A DNA stretch of 35,539 nucleotides, taken from contig CAMFHA010000018.1 of NCBI GenBank assembly GCA_945952115.1, positions 1-35,539 of the forward strand. Reading direction: 5' to 3'. The stretch comes from an uncultured Legionella sp. GTDB taxonomy: Bacteria > Pseudomonadota > Gammaproteobacteria > Legionellales > Legionellaceae. The notes below the pieces were generated by a model that was not told the DNA's origin, searched no databases, and saw nothing but the letters and a program-made list of their open reading frames with translations. A program made the position numbers and the translations under genes. Positions 27,221 through 34,954 of the stretch are shown piece after piece (within the stretch, counting starts at the first letter, position 1; each line of letters starts with the position of its first letter).

Positions 27221-27284
27221 TAGGACTTACGAAAAACCCCAAAGTCGAGGAAAAAGAATAGATTGAGAATTTTTCCTAAGCCTA
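27221..27284. repeat. B-family short inverted repeat (B2)
   Basis: The ends TAGGACTTACGAAAAA and rc(ATTTTTCCTAAGCCTA) match in most positions, with the internal AGATTGAGA shared with copy B1 at 16611. It is about 64 bp and non-coding. It lies just before the alpha/beta hydrolase start and explains why upstream start codons inside it should not be used. Confidence 0.55.
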
Positions 27285-27310
27285 CCTTAAAAATAAAAGG
27301 GGCATTCATC

Positions 27311-28180
27311 ATGATGATTAATCCTATTTCCACACTAAAAGACTTACTTCATGCTCAATTGTGTTATCAATTATTTATTACACCAGTACATTTACCCATA
27401 GAAAAAAAATACCGGGATTTTGCTCGCATGGCTTGTGAGTATATGGAGATAAAACGTAGTGAAGTCATTCATCAAGACTATCCTCGCCATCATGTTATTC
27501 ATCACTTTAAACCCAACCATTCTAATCCAGCACCTAAAATATTAATAACCCATGGGTGGTTATCACGGGCTGCTTATATGATGCGTATAATCCGAGCGTT
27601 GCATAAAGAAGGTTATGATATCTATGCTATAGATTTCCCTGCTCATGGCGAAGCAAAAGGGTTTCAATTACCATGGACTGATGCAAGTGCTATTATTCGA
27701 CATGTTTTAAATAAATATGGACCTTTTTATGCAGCAATAGGCCATTCGTTTGGAGGCTCGATGCTGCTAAATACTTTAAATCTTGCCGGACAAAAAGAAG
27801 AATGGAAATTAAACTCTTCTTTACAAGCAGCTATATTAATTGCTTCCCCCATTCAAATGCGCAATCCAGTGAATAGTCTTGCCAGAAAATTTAAGCTAAA
27901 TGGTCATGGTTATTTATATTTACGCCAATTATTTCGCCAACAAACAGAGATCGATCCGTCTTTAGTACGTTTACATCATTTTATTTCTCAAGAACCCGAT
28001 ATTTCTTTTTTATGTATTCATGGACAACAAGATGAATCTATTTCAATAGATGAATCTCTATTTTTTTGTAGAAAATATAAAAAAGCTAACTTATGTCTTT
28101 TAGATAATGCAGATCATTTAAGCGTTTTAATTGATAAACGCGTCGAACAAGAAATCAGCCGCTTTTTACAAGAGCGCTAA
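27311..28180 (+). CDS. alpha/beta hydrolase (serine hydrolase)
   Basis: The start is taken at the ATG at 27311, preceded by AAAGGGG, giving 289 residues; an ATG at 27263 is inside repeat B2. Motifs: THGWLSRAAYM (oxyanion), YAIDFPAHGEAKG, nucleophile elbow GHSFGGS, acid in IHGQQDESI and base in NADHLSVLI. It is a soluble single-domain lipase/esterase-type hydrolase of unknown substrate. It is monocistronic. A 75-bp near-perfect hairpin starts two bases after its stop. Confidence 0.9.
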   Translation: MMINPISTLKDLLHAQLCYQLFITPVHLPIEKKYRDFARMACEYMEIKRSEVIHQDYPRHHVIHHFKPNHSNPAPKILITHGWLSRAAYMMRIIRALHKEGYDIYAIDFPAHGEAKGFQLPWTDASAIIRHVLNKYGPFYAAIGHSFGGSMLLNTLNLAGQKEEWKLNSSLQAAILIASPIQMRNPVNSLARKFKLNGHGYLYLRQLFRQQTEIDPSLVRLHHFISQEPDISFLCIHGQQDESISIDESLFFCRKYKKANLCLLDNADHLSVLIDKRVEQEISRFLQER

Positions 28181-28182
28181 TT

Positions 28183-28257
28183 TATACCCATTCTACTTGA
28201 AGATCTTGGTTTTTTCGCGATAGCGAAAAACCAAGATCTTCAAGTAGAATGGGTATA
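28183..28257. repeat. 75-bp near-perfect palindrome (C1)
   Basis: Arms TATACCCATTCTACTTGAAG...TTCGC and the complementary GCGAA...TATA pair over about 35 bases with one unpaired T (six T against five A) around a GATA loop. It begins two bases after the hydrolase stop. It may act as a terminator or RNA-processing hairpin and looks like the collapsed ends of a transposable element. Related shorter forms are at 32590-32638 and 18489. Confidence 0.85.
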
Positions 28258-28337
28258 GAAAAAAACGTAAATTCTTGTTCCAATCAGAAGTTACTGCTAT
28301 CTTGATATAAGATTAGAAAGTAGCTTGAGCGATAGGA

Positions 28338-29006
28338 ATGCATCTTTTTTTAAATAAGGTTGTTAAGTCTTATAAACAATTTAAAAACAATAAAGCCTTG
28401 GATGAAGTCTCTTTTCAAATTGAACCTCAAGAAAAAATAGTTGCAATCACAGGCCCAAGTGGTTCTGGCAAGAGTACCTTATTAAATTTAATTGCCGCCT
28501 TAGATAATCCAGATTCTGGCGAAATTATAGTGGGCTCTCATCATCTTACTCGACTTGATAGGAATCAATTAGCTAATTATCGGCTACACGAAATAGGCAT
28601 TATTTTTCAATTTTTTAATCTATTTCCAACGCTTACCGTATTCGAAAATATTGCTATCCCTGGGTATTTAGCAAAAAAAAAACAAGCGCTATTAAATAAA
28701 AAAATACATGAACTAACCGAGATTGTGGGAATAAGACATTTGTTAAACAATTATCCACATGAGATTTCTGGAGGCGAAGCACAACGTACAGCTATCTGCC
28801 GCGCTTTAATCAATTCACCTCGATTATTATTAGCCGATGAACCTACTGGAAATTTAGACTCAGAAACAGCAAATTTAATTTTTGCATTAATACATCATCT
28901 TGTAGAGCGTCAAAAATTAACTGCTTTAATTGTCACTCATGACTTAAGCTTGATTCAAAATGTACACCGTATCATTAATATCAAAAATGGCCGTATTCAA
29001 TCATGA
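28338..29006 (+). CDS. ABC transporter ATPase (AttE/LolD-like)
   Basis: This 222-residue ATPase of the MacB/LolD/FtsE class has Walker A GPSGSGKST (39-47), Q-loop FQFFNLFPTLTVFENI, signature ISGGEAQRTAICRAL, Walker B LLLADEPTGNLDSE and the H-loop LIVTHD. Its stop overlaps the permease start by four bases (ATGA). With the permease and AttH-like protein it forms an AttEFGH-like unit, a family of lipid- or lipoprotein-linked exporters whose substrate is not established. Confidence 0.95.
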   Translation: MHLFLNKVVKSYKQFKNNKALDEVSFQIEPQEKIVAITGPSGSGKSTLLNLIAALDNPDSGEIIVGSHHLTRLDRNQLANYRLHEIGIIFQFFNLFPTLTVFENIAIPGYLAKKKQALLNKKIHELTEIVGIRHLLNNYPHEISGGEAQRTAICRALINSPRLLLADEPTGNLDSETANLIFALIHHLVERQKLTALIVTHDLSLIQNVHRIINIKNGRIQS

Positions 29007-31552
29007 ATTTTATTTTATTATTTAAATTCATTTTCTTGTCTCACTTAAAACAACAAAAAATGAGTATCGCCTTTGCTGTAATTAGTATTATTTTAGGTGT
29101 CAGTATCTTTGTTACTATCCATCTTACTAGCACGAATATTCTTAATAGCTTTAAATCCACAACCAATTACCTCAGTGAACAAAATGAGTTTTTTATTACG
29201 TCAACCACTCCCATACAAGAAACAATTATTCCAGAATTATTGAAATTACCAAGTATTGACAGACTGCTTCCTGTCAGCATGCATTTTGTCCAAGCCTACA
29301 GTAATGAAAAAAATATGGGCTATGTACAAATAATTGGAGTGGATTTTTTAGGGCTTAATCAAGTTATTTCCCTAAGCTCCACATTAAAAAATTTTAATGC
29401 ATCAAATTTAATACCCTTTTTACAAGATAAGCCAGTTAATGCCATTGTCTCAAGAAAACTACTTGAAAAAATGGGAAATTCACAATTTAACTTGTTAATC
29501 AATGGGATAGAAAAACCAATTAAAGTACAAGCTATACTTGACAAATCTACTATGTGGGGAGATGAAGTAATTATTGTTGATATAAAAAATTATCAAAATT
29601 TATTTAATAGCTATTTTGTAGTCGATAAACTTTATCTGAGCTTTAACACCCCTGATCTCAAAAAAGCAATAACAGATATTAGGCGAGCTCTTCCTCCTCC
29701 ACTTACTTTAACAAAAGGTAATGATAACTCCCAGTATGTAGAAAACGTCACGTCAACTTATCAATTTAATTTAAATTTTCTAACTTGTTTAGCTTTATTG
29801 GTGACCGCTATTATTCTTTATAATGCTATTAGCCATTATGTCTTAGAGCGCCGAAAGGATTTTGGAATCTTATTAATGTTAGGCGCAAAACCCAATCATT
29901 TATTTCTTTTCACTTTATTCACTACTGTTTTTCTCGCATTTTTTTGTTCCCTAGGCGGGCTTGGTGTAGGTTATCTTATTACTTCACTGACGTTAAAATA
30001 TATTGTACAAAGTTTTTCACAGTTATTTCTATCAGTAAATATTGAAGCTGTCTCTGTTCCTTGGACATTAGTCGTTGAAGTATTCACTAGTGTATTTATC
30101 ATCGCTCTACTCGTGAGTATTTTTCCTTGTTTGGAAGCCTATAGAAGCTCAGCGTTGCAAACGACCTTTTATCAAACCTATGAACAGGATTTTCAAAAAA
30201 AACAGGGTTTATTTAGTATCATAGGCACACTTATTATTATCTTTTCCTTATTAAGCATGCTGCCTCCTATTCTTAAATGGAACCCTTCTTTAGTTTATCT
30301 TTCTTTATCAGGAATCTTACTTGGAACTGCTTTTTTTCTACCTAAGGAATTAGCTTATTTATTACTCTTTCTTAAAAAAATTATCCCTGGGCATTGGATT
30401 GAAGCCAGAATGGCTATAGATCATATTAAAACGACTGCACGCAAAAATACTGTAGCCATTGCGGCAATGAGTATCAGTATTTCATTATATTTATCCTGCA
30501 TGATTATCATTGATAGTGACCGTTATACTTGTATCAATTGGGTTAATAATATGTTATCCGCTGATGTTTATCTTAATGCAAAACCAAGTACCTTAACTTT
30601 TAGAGGAGGCTATATAAATAACGACATGGTGCAATTTATTTCAAATAGTCCTGATATTGCAGCTGTTAATTTTTTAACGCATAAAGACAGTGTTTTTAAC
30701 AATAAACCTTTACGAATAATTGGCATGAATTATCCTGTTATTGGAACTTATTACAAACTACCCTTCATAAAAGCGATGAGCCAAAATGAATTACAAAGCA
30801 TTTTAGCTAATCCTAATAATGTATTTATTTCAGAACCGTTTGCGCGTGAGTTTAATTACCATATTGGCGATATTATTTCTTTACCAAGCCAGCACGGCTT
30901 AATCAATCTAAAAATAGCTAACGTTTTTTATAATTATGTTAATTTTCAAAATATAGTACTAATCCCTAATCCATTATTCATGGAGTTATATGATAACCCA
31001 CCCATAGAATCTGCCCTACTTTACCTTAAACAACCTGATGCTTATTCAAGCTTTTTAGATGGTTTTATAAAAGCTTTTCCAGATATTAATATACCTATTT
31101 ATAACCAAACCCAAATTAAATATATTGGCATCAGCATGATGGAGCAAACCTTTAAAATTAGTCAGGCCATTGTATTAACCATTTTTGCTCTAACTGCACT
31201 AACTTTATTTAATTTACTAGAGCAATTAATTCTTAGCCGTAAGCATGAATTCAGGATATTTTGGGCCATAGGGATCAAAGATTTAGCTTTGGTTAAAATG
31301 TGCTTATGGGAATCCTTTATAATTTATATAGCAGCTTTACTTGCTGCCATCATTCCCACCATAATAGGCTTAATTTTAATTTTTAACTATTTGATTCAAT
31401 TTCTTTTTAATGTTCATTTAGATTTATCTCTATCTTATTACTCTATTTTTTCGTTTATTCTTCTATTGTTGGTGCTGGTTATTATTGATGGCTTACTACC
31501 TGCAGTTAAAATTAAAAAATTTATTAATGCAGAAGGATTGCAGCGTGCGTAA
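29003..31552 (+). CDS. FtsX/MacB-type ABC permease, double-length (AttF/AttG-like)
   Basis: This 849-residue integral membrane protein has an N-terminal span (SIAFAVISIILGVSIFVTIH), a large periplasmic domain, and three spans with the FtsX motif VLERRKDFGILLMLGAKPNHL. Further spans and a second periplasmic domain follow, then a second FtsX set (LILSRKHEFRIFWAIGIKDLALV). The duplicated layout fits a fused AttF/AttG-type permease that needs no partner. It overlaps the ATPase by four bases and the next gene by eight. Confidence 0.93.
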   Translation: MNFILLFKFIFLSHLKQQKMSIAFAVISIILGVSIFVTIHLTSTNILNSFKSTTNYLSEQNEFFITSTTPIQETIIPELLKLPSIDRLLPVSMHFVQAYSNEKNMGYVQIIGVDFLGLNQVISLSSTLKNFNASNLIPFLQDKPVNAIVSRKLLEKMGNSQFNLLINGIEKPIKVQAILDKSTMWGDEVIIVDIKNYQNLFNSYFVVDKLYLSFNTPDLKKAITDIRRALPPPLTLTKGNDNSQYVENVTSTYQFNLNFLTCLALLVTAIILYNAISHYVLERRKDFGILLMLGAKPNHLFLFTLFTTVFLAFFCSLGGLGVGYLITSLTLKYIVQSFSQLFLSVNIEAVSVPWTLVVEVFTSVFIIALLVSIFPCLEAYRSSALQTTFYQTYEQDFQKKQGLFSIIGTLIIIFSLLSMLPPILKWNPSLVYLSLSGILLGTAFFLPKELAYLLLFLKKIIPGHWIEARMAIDHIKTTARKNTVAIAAMSISISLYLSCMIIIDSDRYTCINWVNNMLSADVYLNAKPSTLTFRGGYINNDMVQFISNSPDIAAVNFLTHKDSVFNNKPLRIIGMNYPVIGTYYKLPFIKAMSQNELQSILANPNNVFISEPFAREFNYHIGDIISLPSQHGLINLKIANVFYNYVNFQNIVLIPNPLFMELYDNPPIESALLYLKQPDAYSSFLDGFIKAFPDINIPIYNQTQIKYIGISMMEQTFKISQAIVLTIFALTALTLFNLLEQLILSRKHEFRIFWAIGIKDLALVKMCLWESFIIYIAALLAAIIPTIIGLILIFNYLIQFLFNVHLDLSLSYYSIFSFILLLLVLVIIDGLLPAVKIKKFINAEGLQRA

Positions 31553-32585
31553 TGTATTAAAGTTGGTACTCTTTTTTATTGCAATCAATTCAAATTGGGC
31601 AGCTAGCTTTTATCATGAATTTACTTTTCCCCAAGATCATGGAAAGCACAATGAAGCAGCACTTGAGTGGTGGGATTTTTTTGGTCATCTAGTCGATAAT
31701 AATAATCGCATATTTGGTTTTAGTTTAAATTTTATGCGTATTGCAGTAAGCCCTGAGCAACCTCCATCGCTATGGCGAACCGAAGATATCTATATCTCAC
31801 ATTTCACTATTACTGATGATGAAGCAAAGCAATTTTACGTACAAGAAAAAGAAAACCGTACCAGCTTTAACCTAGCAGGTGCCAATAATCAACAATTAGA
31901 TGTTTGGAATCGCTATTGGCGTGCATTTGCTGGACCTCAAGCTATCTTTTTGCATGCAGCAACAAAAGATGCGACGCTAGATCTGCAGTTGACGCCGATT
32001 AAACCTGTGATGTTATTAGGAGAAAATGGATTTATTGAGAGTTTAAATCTATTTTATTATTCTTTCCCTAGTTTACAAGGTATAGGCACGCTTAGACTAG
32101 GTGACCACGACTATCAAATTACTAGAAGCATCGCAGTAATGGAGCATGCCTTTACGCTCAATAAAGACAATAATATTGCTTGGGATAAATTGATATTTCA
32201 GTTAAATAATGGCGATACTATTTTTCTTTATATTTTAGGCTCAAATCAAAATGGCTTTATTTCTCCACAAAGCTTTTGTATCATCAATGATGCTAGTGGA
32301 AAATCTATTTTATTAGGCTCGGCTGACTTTCAATTAACTCAATTAAGCTCTTGGTATAGCGAACACTCTCAAATTAATTATCCCTCAGGATGGACGCTTA
32401 CAATTCCTAAAGCTCGTTTTAATTTAAAGATTCAACCTGTGATAAAAAATCAAGAAATTATTGCTTTAGATAATAACTATTGGGAAGGGCAAAACTTAGT
32501 TACTGGGGAAAAGGATGACAAACCAATTGATGGATACGCTTATGTTGAGCTATCTTCTCAAATTGCACGAAATCATATTTTATAA
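31545..32585 (+). CDS. exported AttH/CrtC-like (lipocalin-type) protein
   Basis: The GTG at 31545 is chosen because AGAAGGA lies seven bases upstream and it gives a signal peptide (VLKLVLFFIAINSNWAAS) followed by FYHEFTFPQDHG. It yields 346 residues. The EFTFPQDHGKHNEAALEWWDFFGHL opening and the later paired beta-rich halves are those of AttH / hydroxyneurosporene-synthase-like proteins, which end AttEFGH operons. It probably acts in the periplasm with the transporter. It overlaps the permease stop. A short hairpin repeat begins four bases after its stop. Confidence 0.88.
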   Translation: MRNVLKLVLFFIAINSNWAASFYHEFTFPQDHGKHNEAALEWWDFFGHLVDNNNRIFGFSLNFMRIAVSPEQPPSLWRTEDIYISHFTITDDEAKQFYVQEKENRTSFNLAGANNQQLDVWNRYWRAFAGPQAIFLHAATKDATLDLQLTPIKPVMLLGENGFIESLNLFYYSFPSLQGIGTLRLGDHDYQITRSIAVMEHAFTLNKDNNIAWDKLIFQLNNGDTIFLYILGSNQNGFISPQSFCIINDASGKSILLGSADFQLTQLSSWYSEHSQINYPSGWTLTIPKARFNLKIQPVIKNQEIIALDNNYWEGQNLVTGEKDDKPIDGYAYVELSSQIARNHIL

Positions 32586-32589
32586 CGTC

Positions 32590-32638
32590 TATACTCAAGT
32601 TCCTTCAAAATGCTAGGTTTTGGATGAACTTGGGTATA
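32590..32638. repeat. 49-bp inverted repeat (C2), possible terminator
   Basis: Arms TATACTCAAGTTC and GAACTTGGGTATA (12 of 13 paired) surround CTTCAAAATGCTAGGTTTTGGAT. It lies immediately after the AttH-like gene and is related to repeat C1. It lacks a following T-run. Confidence 0.6.
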
Positions 32639-32700
32639 TATATCAAAAAATATAATAATTAAAATTTCGTAAGATTTTATAAATAAAAAAGGAGAACTTT

Positions 32701-32769
32701 ATGAAATATACTGCATTTAAATTTTGCATTTTGCTAACCATGCTATTTTTAACAGGTTGTTTTGGATGA
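32701..32769 (+). CDS. 22-residue entericidin-like lipoprotein
   Basis: AAAGGAGAAC lies just before an ATG at 32701. The peptide is a pure lipoprotein signal: MKYTAFKF, hydrophobic ILLTMLFLT, lipobox LTGC at residues 17-20, then Phe-Gly and a TGA at 32767. It resembles entericidin-type small lipoproteins but ends three residues after the start of the cysteine motif, shorter than the usual 40-50. An A-family repeat begins 24 bases later. It may be a complete mini-lipoprotein or a truncated gene. Confidence 0.55.
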   Translation: MKYTAFKFCILLTMLFLTGCFG

Positions 32770-32793
32770 GCTAAGATATTGAGTGGCCTTATC

Positions 32794-32915
32794 TATAGCA
32801 TTGCCCACTAAATTTTAGACGAGGCGCATTTGAATGAGGCGAAAGAGTGTACCAGTACATAACTGAAGCCGAGTGAGAACACAACGAAGTATAAAGCTTA
32901 ATGGGAAATACTATA
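32794..32915. repeat. A-family MITE-like repeat (A3)
   Basis: This is a 122-bp copy with TATAGCATTGCCCACTAA at the left end and a more decayed right end (TTAATGGGAAATACTATA). It is in the same orientation as A1. It lies between the small lipoprotein and the GT87 gene, so ORF starts inside it are not used. Confidence 0.75.
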
Positions 32916-33028
32916 TAGGCCGCCCCGAAGAAAGTACATATAGTTCAAATCATACCATCAACTTCATATTCAATTTTACTTTTTATTTTTTTCCCTTTAA
33001 GCTCATTGAAAATAATCTATTCATTCAA

Positions 33029-34318
33029 ATGATGCTTTATCGCTATAAACAAGCTTTTTATATCATTGTTTTATTGTTCACTTATTTTCTTTTATTTTAT
33101 CTTTTATTAAAACAAAAACTAAATAGTGATTTTAATACCTTTTATAGCGCAGCCTTAGCCTATTTCCAACAACTCAATCCCTATGCTCATCTATCAAGCT
33201 CTTTTTTAATCCAACCCACGATTTTAGCAGTTAATGTTAATCCTCCTTTTTTTATATTTTTAATCAGTTTGCTTATCTATTTTAATTATTCTACTGCTTC
33301 ACTAATTTGGAGTATAAGTTCCTTAATTTTTGGCCTTATTGGATGGTTACTTTGTTTTTCTAGAGGTACAAATAAACATTTTTTTAAAAAAAATGTTTTA
33401 GTTATTATTCTGATTTATTTAGCCAGTTATGCTTGTTTAATGAATACAAGCTTTAATCAAGTAGCGGGTTTTTTACTTTTTTTTCTTATGCTTGGTTATT
33501 ATTATTATCGAAAGAAATCTAATGATTATTTTTGCGGCTTTTTTTGGGGAGTTGCAGTAGCTTTAAAATTATTTCCAGGATTATTATTTATCTTTGTGCT
33601 CATTGAAAAGCGATATAAAGTATTTTGGATGATGTTAAGTATTTTTATCCTTTCTTGGTCGCTCCCTTTATTTACTCGAGGAAGTGAAATTTATTTCCAG
33701 TTTTTCAACACACTAGGCTCTATTGTCTGGTATGGAAATACCTGGAATGCCTCCCTTCTTGCTTATCTATTTCGTCTTTTTGTGGATATGAATCATCCCA
33801 ATAACGTATTATGGATAAAAATAATTTATCTATTGTTTTTTACCCTCTTATTATTTTGGTACATCAAAAAATTAAACCAGCTATCTCAATCCCATTACCG
33901 TTTTTGCCTCAGTTTAATTATGATGCTCCTATTAAGCCCCTTTGGCTGGATGTATTATTTTGCTTTATTAGCTCCTGTATTAATTTTAATTTATCAAACC
34001 TTTCAACAAGAAGAAAAGCTCGGCAAAATAGTTTTATGGTCCACCTGTCTTTTTCTTTTAAATTGGCCACTTGAAAATATTCAAACTCGAGAGTTGTCTA
34101 CTTTTTTTGAAAAAAGTACTTTATATTCCATTTATTTTTATGGTTTGTGTATGGTTCTTGGGTTATTTCTTTATGTAATTAAACTAAATCCAAAGACTTC
34201 TCTTTTAAAAAATACAAATAATGAGGCTTATATCAAACCAGTAGAGTTTATTTTAGGTTTCTCAGTACTTATAGTTTTTAGTACTCTATTAAAATATATC
34301 ATCGCTCTGAATTTTTAG
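33029..34318 (+). CDS. GT87 (DUF2029)-type membrane glycosyltransferase
   Basis: The start is set at ATG 33029 (429 residues); upstream starts fall in repeat A3. It is a polytopic protein with about ten spans. The first loop has SDFNTFYSAALAYFQQLNPYA followed by NVNPPFF, the acidic/aromatic motif of DUF2029/GT87 polyprenyl-phosphate-mannose-dependent transferases, and the core has AVALKLFPGLLFIFVLIEKR. It probably uses a lipid-linked sugar and adds it to an envelope glycan. The acceptor is unknown. No strong ribosome site is visible, so the start is uncertain. Confidence 0.8.
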   Translation: MMLYRYKQAFYIIVLLFTYFLLFYLLLKQKLNSDFNTFYSAALAYFQQLNPYAHLSSSFLIQPTILAVNVNPPFFIFLISLLIYFNYSTASLIWSISSLIFGLIGWLLCFSRGTNKHFFKKNVLVIILIYLASYACLMNTSFNQVAGFLLFFLMLGYYYYRKKSNDYFCGFFWGVAVALKLFPGLLFIFVLIEKRYKVFWMMLSIFILSWSLPLFTRGSEIYFQFFNTLGSIVWYGNTWNASLLAYLFRLFVDMNHPNNVLWIKIIYLLFFTLLLFWYIKKLNQLSQSHYRFCLSLIMMLLLSPFGWMYYFALLAPVLILIYQTFQQEEKLGKIVLWSTCLFLLNWPLENIQTRELSTFFEKSTLYSIYFYGLCMVLGLFLYVIKLNPKTSLLKNTNNEAYIKPVEFILGFSVLIVFSTLLKYIIALNF

Positions 34319-34337
34319 AGTAATCAAATTATGCTTT

Positions 34338-34392
34338 CTTAAGCTCCCTTCTCCCGCTGGCGGGAGAAGGGCTAGGGATGAGGGTGGTTTAA
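34338..34392. repeat. left 55-bp inverted repeat of the DUF559 element
   Basis: It carries the internal palindrome CCCTTCTCCCGC-TGGC-GGGAGAAGGG and ends in GGTGGTTTAA. It lies 20 bases after the GT87 stop and can act as its terminator hairpin. Confidence 0.85.
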
Positions 34393-34564
34393 AATAAATT
34401 GACACACTATCTACAAGGAATTGCGTTAAAAGTACTAGACAAAAAAGCTGGTTGAAGCGATGAAACGCTAAATTTTATTTTAACTTAAATTCGGCAGTTG
34501 AATCGTAACAAGAAGGCCTACCACACTGATTTTTCAAGAATTTAAATTTAATGCAGAGTTTTAA

Positions 34565-34897
34565 ATGATGAAAGAATACGCCCGTATTTTACGACAGAAT
34601 ATGACCGATGCTGAAAATCGAATGTGGTATTACCTAAGAAATAGGCGATTGGCTGGATATAAGTTTGTTCGGCAACATACAATTGGGAAATACATCGTAG
34701 ATTTTATTTGTCGTGATAAAAATTTAATCATTGAAATTGATGGTGGACAGCATATGGAAGCTGCTGCATATGATATACAGCGCTCAGCGTATTTGGAGAG
34801 TCTTGGTTATCAAATATTACGCGTATGGAATCATGAGGTTTTTAATAATATTGAAGGAGTAACCAGACAAATTTTGAATTTAGTAGAACAGAAGTGA
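34565..34897 (+). CDS. DUF559 (Vsr/PD-(D/E)XK-like) endonuclease-domain protein
   Basis: This 110-residue protein has the full DUF559 pattern: LRQNMTDAENRMWYYLRNRRL (E17), GYKFVRQHTIGKYIVDFIC (D46), LIIEIDGGQH (E57, D59, Q62) and the C-terminal LGYQILRVWNHEV. These acidic and Gln residues fit a PD-(D/E)XK/Vsr-type nuclease core. It is complete and shows no decay. It is the sole gene between 55-bp inverted repeats, with its stop two bases from the right arm. Tandem ATGs (34565, 34568) start it; the ribosome site is weak. A role in moving the element is inferred, not shown. Confidence 0.88.
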   Translation: MMKEYARILRQNMTDAENRMWYYLRNRRLAGYKFVRQHTIGKYIVDFICRDKNLIIEIDGGQHMEAAAYDIQRSAYLESLGYQILRVWNHEVFNNIEGVTRQILNLVEQK

Positions 34898-34898
34898 G

Positions 34899-34953
34899 TT
34901 AAACCACCCTCATCCCCAACCCTTCTCCCGCCAGCGGGAGAAGGGAGCTTAAG
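34899..34953. repeat. right 55-bp inverted repeat of the DUF559 element
   Basis: It is the reverse complement of 34338-34392 with two mismatches and the same internal hairpin. It ends one base before the stop codon of the convergent ORF at 34955 and can serve as a shared terminator. Confidence 0.85.
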
Positions 34954-34954
34954 A

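Larger units (their letters stand above)
34338..34953. mobile_element. inverted-repeat-bounded element carrying a DUF559 gene
   Basis: A 616-bp unit is bounded by 55-bp inverted repeats: 34338-34392 (CTTAAGCTCCCTTCTCCCGC...GGTTTAA) and 34899-34953, with two mismatches between the arms. Each arm holds its own hairpin (CCCTTCTCCCGC TGGC GGGAGAAGGG). The single gene inside, on the plus strand, is DUF559 and ends two bases before the right arm. No transposase is present and no clear target duplication is seen. Confidence 0.8.

Noticed and set aside
31485..31544. Longer N-terminus for the AttH-like protein
   Set aside because: It lies inside the permease gene; the GTG at 31545 has a proper ribosome site and gives a clean signal peptide.
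32873..33028. N-terminal extension of the GT87 gene
   Set aside because: The extra residues are translated from repeat A3 and the AT-rich gap, and the family begins at the first membrane span.
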